Positions 42,704 through 53,704 are shown, counted from the stretch's first letter. The stretch is 64,000 nt of DNA from Congeria kusceri (GCA_027627225.1 CM051029.1:30171748-30235747); one strand, 5' to 3'. Numbers and translations: made by a program. Notes: generated by a model from the sequence alone, not told the origin.

Positions 42704-43013
42704 GCGAATATGCGATATTAACGGGGCATTTTCCCAAGGTCATGTTACAATTGAAAATTGAGCCAATGCATCGTCTGGGTAGGGAGCTCAGAACTGGAAA
42801 TTAGTCAAAAACGTAAACAAAGTAAAGAGGTTTGTCTGGATTTTTCCACATTAACGGGGCGAATATGCGATATTAACGGGGCATTTTCCCAAGGTCATGT
42901 TACAATTGAAAATTGAGCCAATGCAACGTCTGGGTAGGGAGCTCAGAACTGGAAATTAGTCAAAAACGTAAACAAAGTAAAGAGGTTTGTCTGGATTTTT
43001 CCACATTGGCTCA
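42704..43013 (+). repeat. 155-bp tandem duplication
   Basis: GCGAATATGCGATATTAACG through TTTTTCCACATT occurs at 42704 and again at 42859, nearly identical (for example GCATCG versus GCAACG). Confidence 0.9.
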
Positions 43014-43095
43014 TTTTTTCCATTTACCTCCGAAAAATGGAGCCAGTTTTTTACAGGCCGTGGTGGGGATTTCTTTTAAACTAGCCGATGCAATG

Positions 43096-43200
43096 TAAGG
43101 ATTTATTCATTCGGGGCTACTGGCGGGCATGTTTCACAACATTTGATTGGATGTTAAGAAAGGTCAAAAGTTGGGTTAAACAGTTACGCCGAACAGCTAA
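43096..43200 (-). repeat. Dispersed transposon end, inverted copy of 35660-35765
   Basis: The reverse complement shares TGTTTAACCCAACTTTTGAC CTTTCT, TCAAATGTTGTGAAA and CCCGCCAGTAG with 35660-35765 (roughly 85 percent by eye). The two could be ends of copies of the same element. Confidence 0.65.
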
Positions 43201-43739
43201 CAGCTACGCGTGGATTTAAGAAATTAGTTTGAAACTGTTTTTTGTTAACTGTGCATTTACTAATGTAATTCATACAGGTTTAATGTTGTCCTTATTTTGC
43301 AGTACATTGAATTGATACAAATTGTAGTTCGAAATGCGTGCTATTTAATCTAGAATCTTAAGTGCAACAACAAGAAATACACTAGTTACTACAAATGGCA
43401 TTCTTCAGCGGTTTGGTGGGGCACATGGACTTAATATATTTTTGGTTTTGATAACACCGCCGTTGATATTCAAAACTAGAACCTTGGACAGTTTTTCGGA
43501 GGGGGAGGGGGCCTCACCAATTTGGCCCCGTCATCAACTTGTGCATGCATACACCCATCCCCTCCCTCTCTAGAATAAAACCCGGTTCTAGGTGATAACT
43601 GTATTTGTATGCTTGGAAGGGGATGGCAACAAAACAATGTTGAAAGAAAATTAAACAGATCTATATCAACTAAGATACTTTGGACTGCTAACCAACTAAC
43701 CAGGATTGGTTTTTGTTGTTTGACACTCATGTATAATGA

Positions 43740-45360
43740 CAGGCGTATTTAGGTGTGTCACACTTATTGAGGCAATCAAGCAGATATCGAAAAGGAAACA
43801 GTAAATAACAGCCATGGACTGGTCTTTGATGTGGACGCTTATAATGACAGTAACTGTTGTATGTAGGTGTGTCACACTTATTGAGGCAATCAAGCAGATA
43901 TCGAAAAGGAAACAGTAAATAACAGCCATGGACTGGTCTTTGATGTGGACGCTTATAATGACAGTAACTGTTGTATGTAGGTGTGTCACACTTATTGAGG
44001 CAATCAAGCAGATATCGAAAAGGAAACAGTAAATAACAGCCATGGACTGGTCTTTGATGTGGACGCTTATAATGACAGTAACTGTTGTATATAGGTGTGT
44101 CACACTTATTGAGGCAATCAAGCAGATATCGAAAAGGAAACAGTAAATAACAGCCATGGACTGGTCTTTAATGTGGACGCTTATAATGACAGTAACTGTT
44201 GTATGTAGGTGTGTCACACTTATTGAGGCAATCAAGCAGATATCGAAAAGGAAACAGTAAATAACAGCCATAGACTGGACTTTGATGTTGACGCTTATAA
44301 TGACAGTAACTGTTGTATGTAGGTGTGTCACACCTATTGAGGCAATCAAGCAGATATCGAAAAGGAAACAGTAAATAACAGCCATGGACTGGACTTTGAT
44401 GTGGACGCTTATAATGACAGTAACTGTTGTATGTAGGTGTGTCACACTTATTGAGGCAATCAAGCAGATATCGAAAAGGAAACAGTAAATAACAGCCATG
44501 AACTGGACTTTGATGTGGACGCTTATAATGACAGTAACTGTTGTATGTAGGTGTGTCACACTTATTGAGGCAATCAAGCAGATATCGAAAAGGAAACAGT
44601 AAATAACAGCCATGGACTGGACTTTGATGTGGACGCTTATAATGACAGTAACTGTTGTATGTAGGTGTGTCACACCTATTGAGACAATCAAGCAAATATC
44701 GAAAAGGAAACAGTAAATAACAGCCATGGACTGGTCTTTGATGTGGACGCTTATAATGACAGTAACTGTTGTATGTAGGTGTGTCACACCTATTGAGGCA
44801 ATCAAGCAGATATCGAAAAGGAAACAGTAAATAACAGCCATGGACTGGTCTTTGATGTGGACGCTTATAATGACAGTAACTGTTGTATATAGGTGTGTCA
44901 CACCTATTGAGGCAATCAAGCAGATATCGAAAAGGAAACAGTAAATAACAGCCATGGACTGGTCTTTGATGTGGACGCTTATAATGACAGTAACTGTTGT
45001 ATGTAGGTGTGTCACACCTATTGAGGCAATCAAGCAGATATCGAAAAGGAAACAGTAAATAACAGCCATGGACTGGTCTTTGATGTGGACGCTTATAATG
45101 ACAGTAACTGTTGTATGTAGGTGTGTCACACTTATTGAGGCAATCAAGCAGATATTGAAAAGGAAACAGTAAATAACAGCCATGGACTGGTCTTTGATGT
45201 GGACGCTTATAATGACAGTAACTGTTGTATGTAGGTGTGTCACACTTATTGAGGCAATCAAGCAGATATCGAAAAGGAAACAGTAAATAATAGCCATGGA
45301 CTGGTCTTTGATGTGGACGCTTATAATGACAGTAACTGTTGTATGTAGGTGTGTCACACC
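43740..45360 (-). repeat. 114-bp satellite, 14 copies, open in two frames
   Basis: Unit length 114 = 3 x 38, so both a 553-codon and a 411-codon frame run across it. One frame repeats VTHLHTTVTVIISVHIKDQS, then MAVIYCFLFDICLIAS. Units differ by few substitutions; four adjacent units carry Val in place of Asp in VHIKDQ, the mark of local homogenisation. I treat it as satellite DNA, not a gene. Confidence 0.9.
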
Positions 45361-45654
45361 TATTCAGGCTCATCCAACTATGTATATGAACAAAAGATGA
45401 CACACTTGAAATAAGCTATTTATTAATTAACTTAAAAATAGAATTGATATAATACCTGAAATGTTCTTACATTACCCTTTAATAACCACACAAGTCAGTC
45501 TTATGACCTTGTGTTATCCATTTTTTATTTGCAAATGTTCAAAATAGTCACAAACGTCACGATATCAACACCTTAAAGGGACTTATTCACAGATTTTCGT
45601 ATTTTTTGTTGAAATGTCTTAACCTAAACAAAACTAATGTATCTGGGCTGGTAT

Positions 45655-45905
45655 TCACAAAGCATCTTCAGTAATTTGTTAAATATTTTCACTTAAGTGC
45701 AAAATTTGAATGTACTATATTTCTGAACTTAATGAACAGATGCATATGTTGTTGATATTTCTCAAATAACACATTCATAATGATGCTATTTTAAAGCGTT
45801 ACTTAATGCTAAACTGTTTCTTAATGGAATTATACAGTTGAGGAAATTTCTAAATTTAAGGATAAGGATAAAATTGAACTTAAGATGCTTTGTGAATACC
45901 AACCC
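45655..45905. mobile_element. GGGCTGGTATTC-type MITE, copy 3
   Basis: Left GGGCTGGTATTCACAAAGCA TC, right GATGCTTTGTGAATACCAAC CC. Intergenic. Confidence 0.8.
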
Positions 45906-45919
45906 AGGACTAACAATGA

Positions 45920-46025
45920 GAGGTTAATAAATGGCGGCGCGGGGGCATGCCTCGATAATAGCCCCGGCAAGGCGATAATGGCCCGAGGGCTTTAGCCATG
46001 CCCCCGCACCGCCATTTATTGACCT
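45920..46025. repeat. GC-rich inverted repeat, about 29-bp arms
   Basis: AGGTTAATAAATGGCGGCGC GGGGGCATG and its near-complement CATGCCCCCGCACCGCCATT TATTGACCT; centre GGCCCGAGGGCTTTAGCC. Confidence 0.85.
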
Positions 46026-46332
46026 GTTTAATACATATGTTTTCACTGTCATTCTTATTTGTTTCTTATGACATTTGCGTTGTCTTATTTCTTTCCAATT
46101 TAGATATATAACCTATTAAAATTGTTGTCAAAAGAAATGTAAATGTAAACAGTTTTCACGCTTTATCATGTTTATTTACATCTTAACTTATAACCAGTTC
46201 ATGTTATGGTATTTTAAGTATTTGTTTAATTCTTAGAAGCGACCACAAACAATTTTCAAGACACAACAGGGGTGAACGTAGCTTTAAAATGTATTTAATT
46301 TTACATTGACATATCTACATTGGCTATACATA

Positions 46333-46477
46333 GAGAATACATGGTTGGTGCCGGGATGGAGAAAGTTTATCCGGTGAGGCTTAGAAAATGAAAATAGGGC
46401 GAGCTTTAGCGACCTATTTTTGTTTTCGGGCCGAACCGGATAAACTTTCTCCTTCCCGGCACCTACCGTGTATTCTA
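46333..46477. repeat. Inverted repeat, about 41-bp arms
   Basis: AGAATACATGGTTGGTGCCG ... GAGAAAGTTTATCCGG and its near-complement ending ACCTACCGTGTATTCT; centre AGGGCGAGCTTTAGCGACC. Confidence 0.85.
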
Positions 46478-46479
46478 TT

Positions 46480-48140
46480 TATCCTGATTTCTATTTCAAT
46501 TAAGTTCAAAAACACCAAACACTAATTAAAGTTTTAAATTTAAAAAATCTAGACGGGCGTCGACCTAATAACTCGCTTGCATGAATGCGTACTACCCGGA
46601 AAAAATTAATTCTCTATTTCTTAATCACCTTTTTTAAAAAGCAAAAGTAAAATATTAATAAATCTTATTTGGTGATGTCAGTACGACACGAAAATGACGT
46701 AGTCAATTTGCTTTTGTTTTAAACCAGATTATATTGGTTTTTAAAGGGTTTAATTACGTCACACCAATTACGTCATTCATTTTGAGTTGTAAGTTTACAC
46801 AAACCAGAACGCGAGTGTTTTGCAGTTTAAAATACATGAAATCGGAATAAATATTTAGTGTTTCTGTGTTTTGGATGGATTATATTATGCAATAGCATTC
46901 AGACAAAAAGTGTATGTAATATTTGCCTCGAATGTAAACGGTGAGATTGATCTCTTTTCAATTTTTTACGATTTACTCGGATAGTTGTGGGTGGGGGACA
47001 GTGTAACTGAAAGTGAAATAAATCATAAAATGTTTCGTTCTACGTTAAAGTTTTGATGACTTTTTTTCATTTCTTTTCATCGAAAATTTATATAAAAGGT
47101 TATTTCTTTGATGAATATGCTCTGTTGGTTGACCAAAGAAAGTCTGTCCACAAAGAATAACCCGCTTGTAGTTCTTCTTGAATGCTTTGAGCTTTTATGA
47201 GTACATATGTACAGCTCAAAGTTCTTCTTGGTAAAGGCAAAAACCATGTAAAAAAATTATATCCCAAGTATGTCTATAAACTCGAGTCCAATCAACCTAA
47301 TACATCGTAACAAACACAATACCTATTACCATCGACATCAAGTTGTGTGTCTTTTGTGGAGAAATGCTCAAAACAAAAACTTAATAACAAATCGTTGAAA
47401 GCGGAAGTTGTAAAATGACGATTATATCAAAGGAAAGGAAAAGGTTACACTGCACAAATTTTTTCACCCTAGCTTCTGCTGGTCTGAGCTTCTGCTGGCA
47501 GTTGAAAGTATATAGTGTATAAAAGTGTTGTTTGAAATAGGACACATTCTTGTGACAGTGTTATCGTTGCAATCGGATAAGTGGCATGTTCCATTGTCAA
47601 GTTAAATAATATCGGGCTTAGGTTTGCTTTTTAAACGAGGTGTTATTAAATTAAAGGTACAATGTGGGGTTGATGTAAGTTTTACTATTTTACTATGTGA
47701 ACGAGATGTTTAAGTGTTGAAATGCTTTAACCAATTGCCTTTATGATGTCAATTGTGAAAAAAAGACTTTCTGTATCAATTCAAATATTTATTGAACATA
47801 TGCCACATATATTCGAGGATTTTTAGCTAGATTATTTAATATACATACATAGAAAATAGTGCATATATACACGCACGCAAAGTAAAGAAATACCTGATAG
47901 GTGAGTACAAAATGCACTTGATGTTCGTTATGTAGATTCTACGTTAGTCAACGTCAATATGGAAAATATGCTGCTGTGGTTCGAATAGTGTTTGTTTAAT
48001 GTTTGAAAATGTCGAATTTAAAGATCAACGTCAACGCAAAAAGAATGCGTTTTCGGTAATTAGTGAAATAGTTGAAAGATTTTGGTAGCGTAATTGGTCT
48101 CGAAGCAATGCGTCATGTCCCTAAAACTTTTCTCATATCA
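46480..48140. other. Region upstream of the helicase exons, no coding found
   Basis: Searched for a helicase ATPase half (Walker A, DExH) in plus-strand frames and saw none. No bounded repeat. Confidence 0.45.
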
Positions 48141-48141
48141 G

Positions 48142-48264
48142 GCATAACATCGGATTAGTTTGTAAAGAGTCGGCGTCGGAGGAGTATGAGGAGGAGCTTG
48201 CCTGGTTGTTGGATTGGGTGAAATCGGCGTCATCCAAGCTTGATAAAACGGTTATATTTTGCAG
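48142..48264 (+). CDS. RecQ-like exon a
   Basis: Acceptor ATATCAG, donor GTAAGA. Encodes [20 protein letters not shown], then [20 protein letters not shown]; the last segment is the strand opening the second RecA-like domain. Confidence 0.82.
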
Positions 48265-49309
48265 GTAAGAAATAGCCCGGAGTATTGAATACAGTATATA
48301 TATATACCAATTTTTTTTTTTTTTAATTATCATCCACTATTTTGAAGTACATGTATTGTTAACATTCAATGTATGACAAGTACTTTATTTGTAGGTCGTA
48401 CAAGTCGGTGTACAACATCTGGTCGTGGCTTGTGAGCGAACTAGGTGATCAGGCGTACGTTGATGGGGACAGGTCGGTGGAACATCGCGTGGTAGAGATG
48501 TTCCATGCTTCGACCACAGACTTGTCCAAGGATCGAATTCTAAACGAGTTTTCCGGGGATGGTCGTGTTAAGATCGTAGTGGCGACTGTTGCATTTGGAT
48601 TGGGGGTAAGTTACTGGACAATGAATACTCAATCACTGTAACCAACTAGTCGAGCCTTCTGTAAATAGATTGACTAACGTGTAAGTCTGATCTAGATATT
48701 GCGGCATCTAGACCGAAGGGGGGAGCCGGGTGATGTGGTACAGTTAATATATGAACCTAGTTGATTATCGACGTCTATTCATTTATCCAATTAAATATTA
48801 AGTTATTGATTGATTCATTGAGTACAGAGCAATGTTAATTAATTAATTTATTTATTTATTTATTATATAATATATCGATAATGTGGTCATAAATGTTCCA
48901 CGTTGTAAATACAATTCTTACATCTTGTCATTTATAGATTGACATTCCGGATGTTCGTCTAGTCGTCCACTGGGGTGCACCACGAAGTCACCTGTCGCAC
49001 TTGCAGGAGGTGGGGAGGGCAGGCCGGGATGGGAATCCGTCCCTGGCTGTTGTCTATCCGTATGGCCGTTCATTAGTGGGAGACAGTGGAATGAGAGAGA
49101 CGTTTAAGAGTGTTGAGTGCTTGAGGCGGTCTGTATTAAACACTCTGTTGACTAATGAGATGGATGAAAGTGTGTTGTGCGTTAAGGAAGGATGCGTTTT
49201 AAAGGAATGTTCTGTATGTGAGTGTGATCTTTGTAAGTGTTGTTCGAGATGTTGTGCAAGATGCGAGTGTGTTGGTGTGATAGGTGTTTTGGAGAGATTT
49301 TTCATTTGA
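48142..49309 (+). CDS. RecQ-like DNA helicase, C-terminal half (three exons, 5' part missing)
   Basis: Gene span; exons 48142-48264, 48395-48605 and 48938-49309 join in frame with GT/AG boundaries (about 235 residues, ending in TGA). They contain helicase motifs [40 protein letters not shown], and [20 protein letters not shown] with the canonical arginine-finger motif GRAGRDG. A cysteine-rich tail ([25 protein letters not shown]) stands where RecQ proteins have a zinc-binding module, but its spacing is atypical. There is no HRDC domain. The first exon starts inside a codon, so upstream exons with the ATPase (Walker A/DEAH) half should exist, but none were seen between 41.9 and 48.1 kb. May be a truncated duplicate. 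Confidence 0.85.
48395..48605 (+). CDS. RecQ-like exon b
   Basis: Acceptor TTTGTAG, donor GTAAGT; 70 codons after completing a split Arg codon. Contains [26 protein letters not shown] and [14 protein letters not shown] (motif V). Confidence 0.9.
48938..49309 (+). CDS. RecQ-like exon c, with stop
   Basis: Acceptor TTTATAG; 123 codons plus TGA. Starts [17 protein letters not shown], then [10 protein letters not shown] (motif VI), [20 protein letters not shown], and a very cysteine-rich end with about 14 cysteines in the last 45 residues. Confidence 0.9.
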   Translation: MDIPDVRLVVHWGAPRSHLSHLQEVGRAGRDGNPSLAVVYPYGRSLVGDSGMRETFKSVECLRRSVLNTLLTNEMDESVLCVKEGCVLKECSVCECDLCKCCSRCCARCECVGVIGVLERFFI

Positions 49310-49954
49310 GTATTCATGCTGATAAGAATGTAACGATAAAAAGACAATTCAAAGAATATATATAAATACATGTAACACTTCACTGAATGTGTTGTTTTAT
49401 TTATCATTGTTTCTAAATCGTGATGCAGTGTCTTACTTTATATTATAATACCCTTACTGCTGATCTAAGGGTCGTCGTAACTTCTGTTCGTCACACGTCA
49501 GTTTTCTGACCGCTTTTCAAATACTCACAATTAACATAAGTATTAATTAAAAGTTGAACAAACTGTAAAGAAACGTTCTGTCCATTGTTAAAAATAATCA
49601 AAAACAAAACAAAATAAATTCTTCAAAACATAAATTTTAATGTTCGGAGAAAACCATAGGTTTATTGGTATCTGTTGGTGCAAACACACCGCACGCAATA
49701 AGTTGTTGTAGTTTTTCTTTGGGTTAAATAAACTAACATTTCAAATTCGGGATTTCTCGGCGTTGTCCATAGCAAAAACGTAGACATTTTCAGGAACAGT
49801 TGACGTGTTTGAAACTTGGATTAATATAATTATTCTGCAAGCAGACCATATCACGTAAGTTGTTTTTATTGGCGCAGTAGGGATATATTTATGATATTTT
49901 TGTGTCCATTTACGCCAGAAAACATTTAATGTGGTTCATATTACCGATTAAAGT

Positions 49955-50030
49955 GCCGCCTGGAATCCAGGCGGCGAGTTGGTATGAAAAAAGCCTTTAC
50001 CACTTGCAACTCCCAGCTAGCTGGGAGTTG
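49955..50030. repeat. Two adjacent perfect palindromes
   Basis: GCCGCCTGGA-A-TCCAGGCGGC (49955-49975) and a fully self-complementary 24-mer with arms CAACTCCCAGCT/AGCTGGGAGTTG (50007-50030), 31 bp apart. Confidence 0.92.
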
Positions 50031-51267
50031 GATTATTGCAACTAAACCCGCTTGCATCAGATTCAATTGTGTTGAAATGGAATGGAACTGGAAGGAAGTT
50101 GTTGATTACCAGTTAAATGGAATATGAGGACAAAAAACTCATTTGTTGTTTAACTCTGTTACTTGTGTTAGACTAGATAACACAAAGTTTGTATCGATGA
50201 AAAACTCTGGTAAGTAGACTTTATGCTGTGTCATTCTCGACAATGTTGTTATCCGGCGCGTAGGAATACCTATTGACGGTATATCACAGTCACGTGATCT
50301 ACTGCCGGATATCAACAAGTTTATACGGTCACCGCTTTATTAGGTCACTGTTTGGGTTAGTAGCAGGATAAATGTAGATCTGGTGCAAATCGATAAATCT
50401 ATATCTCCGTTAAATATAAAACGTTTAACAATAGGAAAAATACATTCGTAGATTTGAATTCCAATTTTACTCCTGTCTAGGACAAGTAATGCCCACGCAA
50501 TGCAAAATGGCTTAGATACGCCCGTGTTGGTGCTATCAAGGACATGTAGATTGTACACGTCATCACTAGTGATGTCATTTGTTTCAAAAGAACTAGAACG
50601 TTAGATTGCTTTTCTTTTTTCTTGTGGAGTTTAAATTTGGGTGTATCATAATCTAGAATGCATCGGTGTGGATTTATTATAAGATTTGTGTCAAAAGGGT
50701 GACGTCTTAATAAATCAAACGGAGTTTACAGGACATGTTAAACTTTCAGCCTATGAATTGTAATGTATAAGTGGTAGGACTGTAGACTCGGTCAGGAGCA
50801 TTCACGATGTGGATTTAGTCTTACTAGCAAAGCACCTCTAATGCTAAAGCATTGATAGTGTTTGGCGCTTGTTGGCTTTATCGGCGGAAATAACAGAACT
50901 TCTTGATGCCAAAGGTATTTTTGTCTCTCTGTACTTTCTATTTTAGTTTTGTGGCGATATGTTCTATCCAGTGTAAAGTACTTTCCGCCATTTTAAGCCT
51001 CGTAAAGGTGTTTCAGACTGCTTTAAGGCTGTCTCAAAATTTTGAGTTTCACGTTGTCAGCCATCTTTTTCGTGAAGTGACGTCAAAGTCACGCGTGCGA
51101 AAGATGGGCGTGGCAATTATCATAATCTGCTCCGCTGTGGCGTGGCACTTTTCGATAATAGCATGTGAGGAGCAATAATGGGGATGTTTTACGTACAAAA
51201 ATGTTACTATATATAGTAACATATGTATTAAACACAAATAATATCTGTCAAGAAAAGCGTACAAATA

Positions 51268-51342
51268 CGCCTCTAACGGAGCTCGAACCGACTTCGGATC
51301 GAAAATCCGTCAAGCTAACCACTAGGCCAAACGGGTTTGTAT
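51268..51342 (-). repeat. tRNA(Glu)-like sequence, degenerate (pseudo-tRNA or SINE head)
   Basis: On the minus strand TTTGGCCTAGTGGTTAGC fits an A-box and GTCGGTTCGAGCTCC a B-box, with a possible TTC anticodon in GGATTTTCGATCC. The acceptor and T stems pair badly, so it is unlikely to be a working tRNA. Confidence 0.5.
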
Positions 51343-51523
51343 GCATTTATAAAATCATTTGACACATTTTGTTTCGATTATACACCTGAATGCCATATCG
51401 CTCCATTATATACTTCTAATGTACTTTTCTTTTTGGAATCGTTAAAAATGAGGAAATTTTCAATTTGCAAATCTGTGAATATGTTCTTTTAAACGAGCAA
51501 AACTTCAAACATGTGTACACGTG

Positions 51524-51640
51524 TCAGCCAGCGGATTTGTCCGGCACGATAAAGAATTGCGCTGTGATTCCAAAGTGGTCACTGAGAGGTAGCTTTTGTC
51601 CTTGATGCGAAATAAACACCGAGTCTGGAGTGAACACGCG
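51524..51640 (-). CDS. EEP copy 3 last exon
   Basis: Acceptor TTTCAG, then RVFTPDSVFISHQGQ, KLPLSDHFGITAQF and FIVPDKSAG with TGA at 51526-51524. The catalytic SDH is intact and the frame is open. The C-terminal tail differs from that of copy 1. Confidence 0.9.
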   Translation of the reverse strand, partial: RVFTPDSVFISHQGQKLPLSDHFGITAQFFIVPDKSAG

Positions 51641-53704
51641 CTGAAAAATAGTAATCCAGATCGACACGTAAATGATTATATCTAAATGCTGCTGCTTTAG
51701 TTTGTATATAAGTGGACTGTTGTAGTAATATCAACAATATTTCTGCTTTACGTTTTATATTAATGGATTGATTTAGTAGAAACAACAATATTGATGCTTT
51801 AAGTAATATATTTGTCAATTGATATAGTAGAAGCAGCACTATTAGTGCTTTAAGTAATATATTAGTCTATTGATTTAGTGGAAGCAACAGTGTTACTGCT
51901 TTAAGTAATATATTATTCAATGGATATAGTAGAAGGCTTGAAGCAATAATGTTACTGCTGTAAGTTAGATATTAGTCAAATGATTTAGTGGAAGCAACAG
52001 TGTTACTGCTGTAAGTAATATATTAGTCAAATGATTTAGTGGAAGCAACACTGTTACTGCTGTAAGTAATATATTAGATACATGATTTAGTAGAAGCAAC
52101 AGTGTAACTGCTTTAAGTAATATATTAGTCAAATGATTTAGTAGAAGCAACACTGTTACTGCTTAAAGTAATATATTAGTCAAATGATTTAGTAGAAGCA
52201 ACAGTGTTATTGCTTTAAGTAATATATTAGTCAAATGATTTACACGAAGCAACAGTGTAGCTGCTTTAAGTAATATATTAGTCAAATGATTTGGTAGAAG
52301 CAACAATGTAGCTGGTGCAAGTAATATATTAGTCAAATGATTTAGTAGAAGCGTCATTGTTACTGCTGTAAGTGATATATTAGTCAAATGATTTAGACGA
52401 AGCAACAATGTAGCTGTTTTAAATAATATATTGGTCAAGTGATTTAGTAGAAGCAACACTGTTACTGCTTTAAGTAATATATTAGTCAAATGTTTTAGTA
52501 GAAGCAGCAGTGTTACTGCTTTAAGTAATATAATAGTCAAATGATTTAGTAAAAGCAACACTGTTACTGCTTTAAGTAATATATTAGTCAATGGATTTAG
52601 TAGAAGCAACGGTGTTTCTGCTTTAAGTTATATATAAGTGTATGGATTTAGTAGAAGGCTTGAAGCAATAATGTTAGTGCTGTAAGTAATATATTAGTTA
52701 AATGATTTAGTAGAAGCAACAGTGTTACTGCGATAAGTAATATATTAGTCAAATGATTTAGTAGAAGCAACACTGGTACTGCTTTAAGTAATATATTAGT
52801 CAAATGATTTAGTAGAAGCAACAGTGTTACAGCTTTAAGTAATATGTAAGTGAATGGATTTAGTAGAAGGGTAGAAGCAATAATGTTACTGCTTAAGTAA
52901 TATATTAGTCAACTTATTTAGTGGAAGCAACAGTGTTACTGCTTTAAGTAATATATAAGTGAATTGATTTAGTAGAAGGCTAGAAGCAATAATGTTAGTG
53001 CTGTAAGTAATATATTAGTCAAATGATTTGGTGGAAGCAACACTGTTACTGCTTTAAGTAATATATTAGTTAAATGATTGAGCAGAAGCAACAATGTAGC
53101 TGCTTTAAGTAATATATTTAGTCAATGGATTTAGTAGAAGGCTAGAAGCAATAATGTTAGTGCTGTAACTAATATATTAGTAAATTGAGTTAGTAGAAGC
53201 AATAATGTTGTTGCTTCACTTAACATATTTTGAATTGATTTAATAGTAGCAATAATGGTGCTGTTTTAGTTAATATAATAGTGTATTGATTTTACTGTAA
53301 GTAATATATTAGTGGGTTGATTAAGTAGTACCAATAATGTTGCTGCTTTAGTTAATAATTTTTTAATTGATTTATTAGTAGTAACAATGTTGCTGCTTTT
53401 GTTAATATTTTAGTGGATTGAGTAGTACCTACAATGTGGTGGATATACATGTGGGGATGGTCGTCGTCGTAGTGGTAGCAGTAGTAGTCGCTTTTACCAC
53501 CACCCCTTCCACGCCCGCCACCTGCGTTTAATGTATTTTATATTACCTGTGCGTTGAACACCTTTAGTCTATTCCCGAAGATGAAGTCTATGAGTGTGTC
53601 AGAGGGCTCGTCGTTTACATTGTAGACGTTCTCGGGTGCCCTACAAAAGGAGCACCCTTTGGCGAGACTCGTGCTGAACACAGATTTCAGTCGCTGGAAC
53701 TGGT
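51524..53704 (-). CDS. EEP paralogue copy 3, last two exons (partial gene)
   Basis: Gene span of two exons, 53547-53704 and 51524-51640, with the same lengths (158 and 117 nt) and phases as exons 8 and 9 of the complete gene. No counterparts of exons 1-7 (for example a GDFN exon) were found between 53.7 and 64 kb, so they are either further right or absent. The two exons have no disabling change, so the gene may be functional if the rest exists. Confidence 0.8.
51655..53440 (-). repeat. 51-bp minisatellite, about 30 copies, filling an EEP copy 3 intron
   Basis: Unit AAGTAATATATTAGTCAAAT GATTTAGTAGAAGCAACAGT GTTACTGCTTT. Since 51 is divisible by 3 it gives minus-strand frames repeating LLLLNHLTNILLKAVT. 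Right-hand units (53200-53440) are diverged. Confidence 0.92.
53547..53704 (-). CDS. EEP copy 3 penultimate exon
   Basis: Encodes DQFQRLKSVFSTSLAKGCSF, then CRAPENVYNVNDEPSDTLID and FIFGNRLKVFNAQ, closely similar to exon 8 of the complete gene. Bounded by acceptor TCAAG (weak pyrimidine tract) and donor GTAATA. The conserved active-site Asp (LIDFIFG) and both cysteines of CSFC are kept. Confidence 0.88.

Larger units (their letters stand above)
49310..51523. other. Spacer between the RecQ-like fragment and EEP copy 3
   Basis: Contains two close palindromes (49955-50030), a tRNA-like sequence (about 51270-51340) and a TGTTACTATATATAGTAACA palindrome (about 51201-51220). No gene recognised. 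Confidence 0.5.

Noticed and set aside
43696..45357. 553-codon minus-strand open frame as a membrane protein gene
   Set aside because: It is exactly a 114-bp satellite whose length is a multiple of three; a second frame is open too, and there are no splice sites, family motifs or gene context.
51268..51342. Functional tRNA gene
   Set aside because: A- and B-box-like motifs are present but the acceptor and T stems do not pair properly.
52163..52609. 148-codon leucine-rich open frame
   Set aside because: It lies within the 51-bp minisatellite in an EEP intron; the leucine pattern is the repeat itself.
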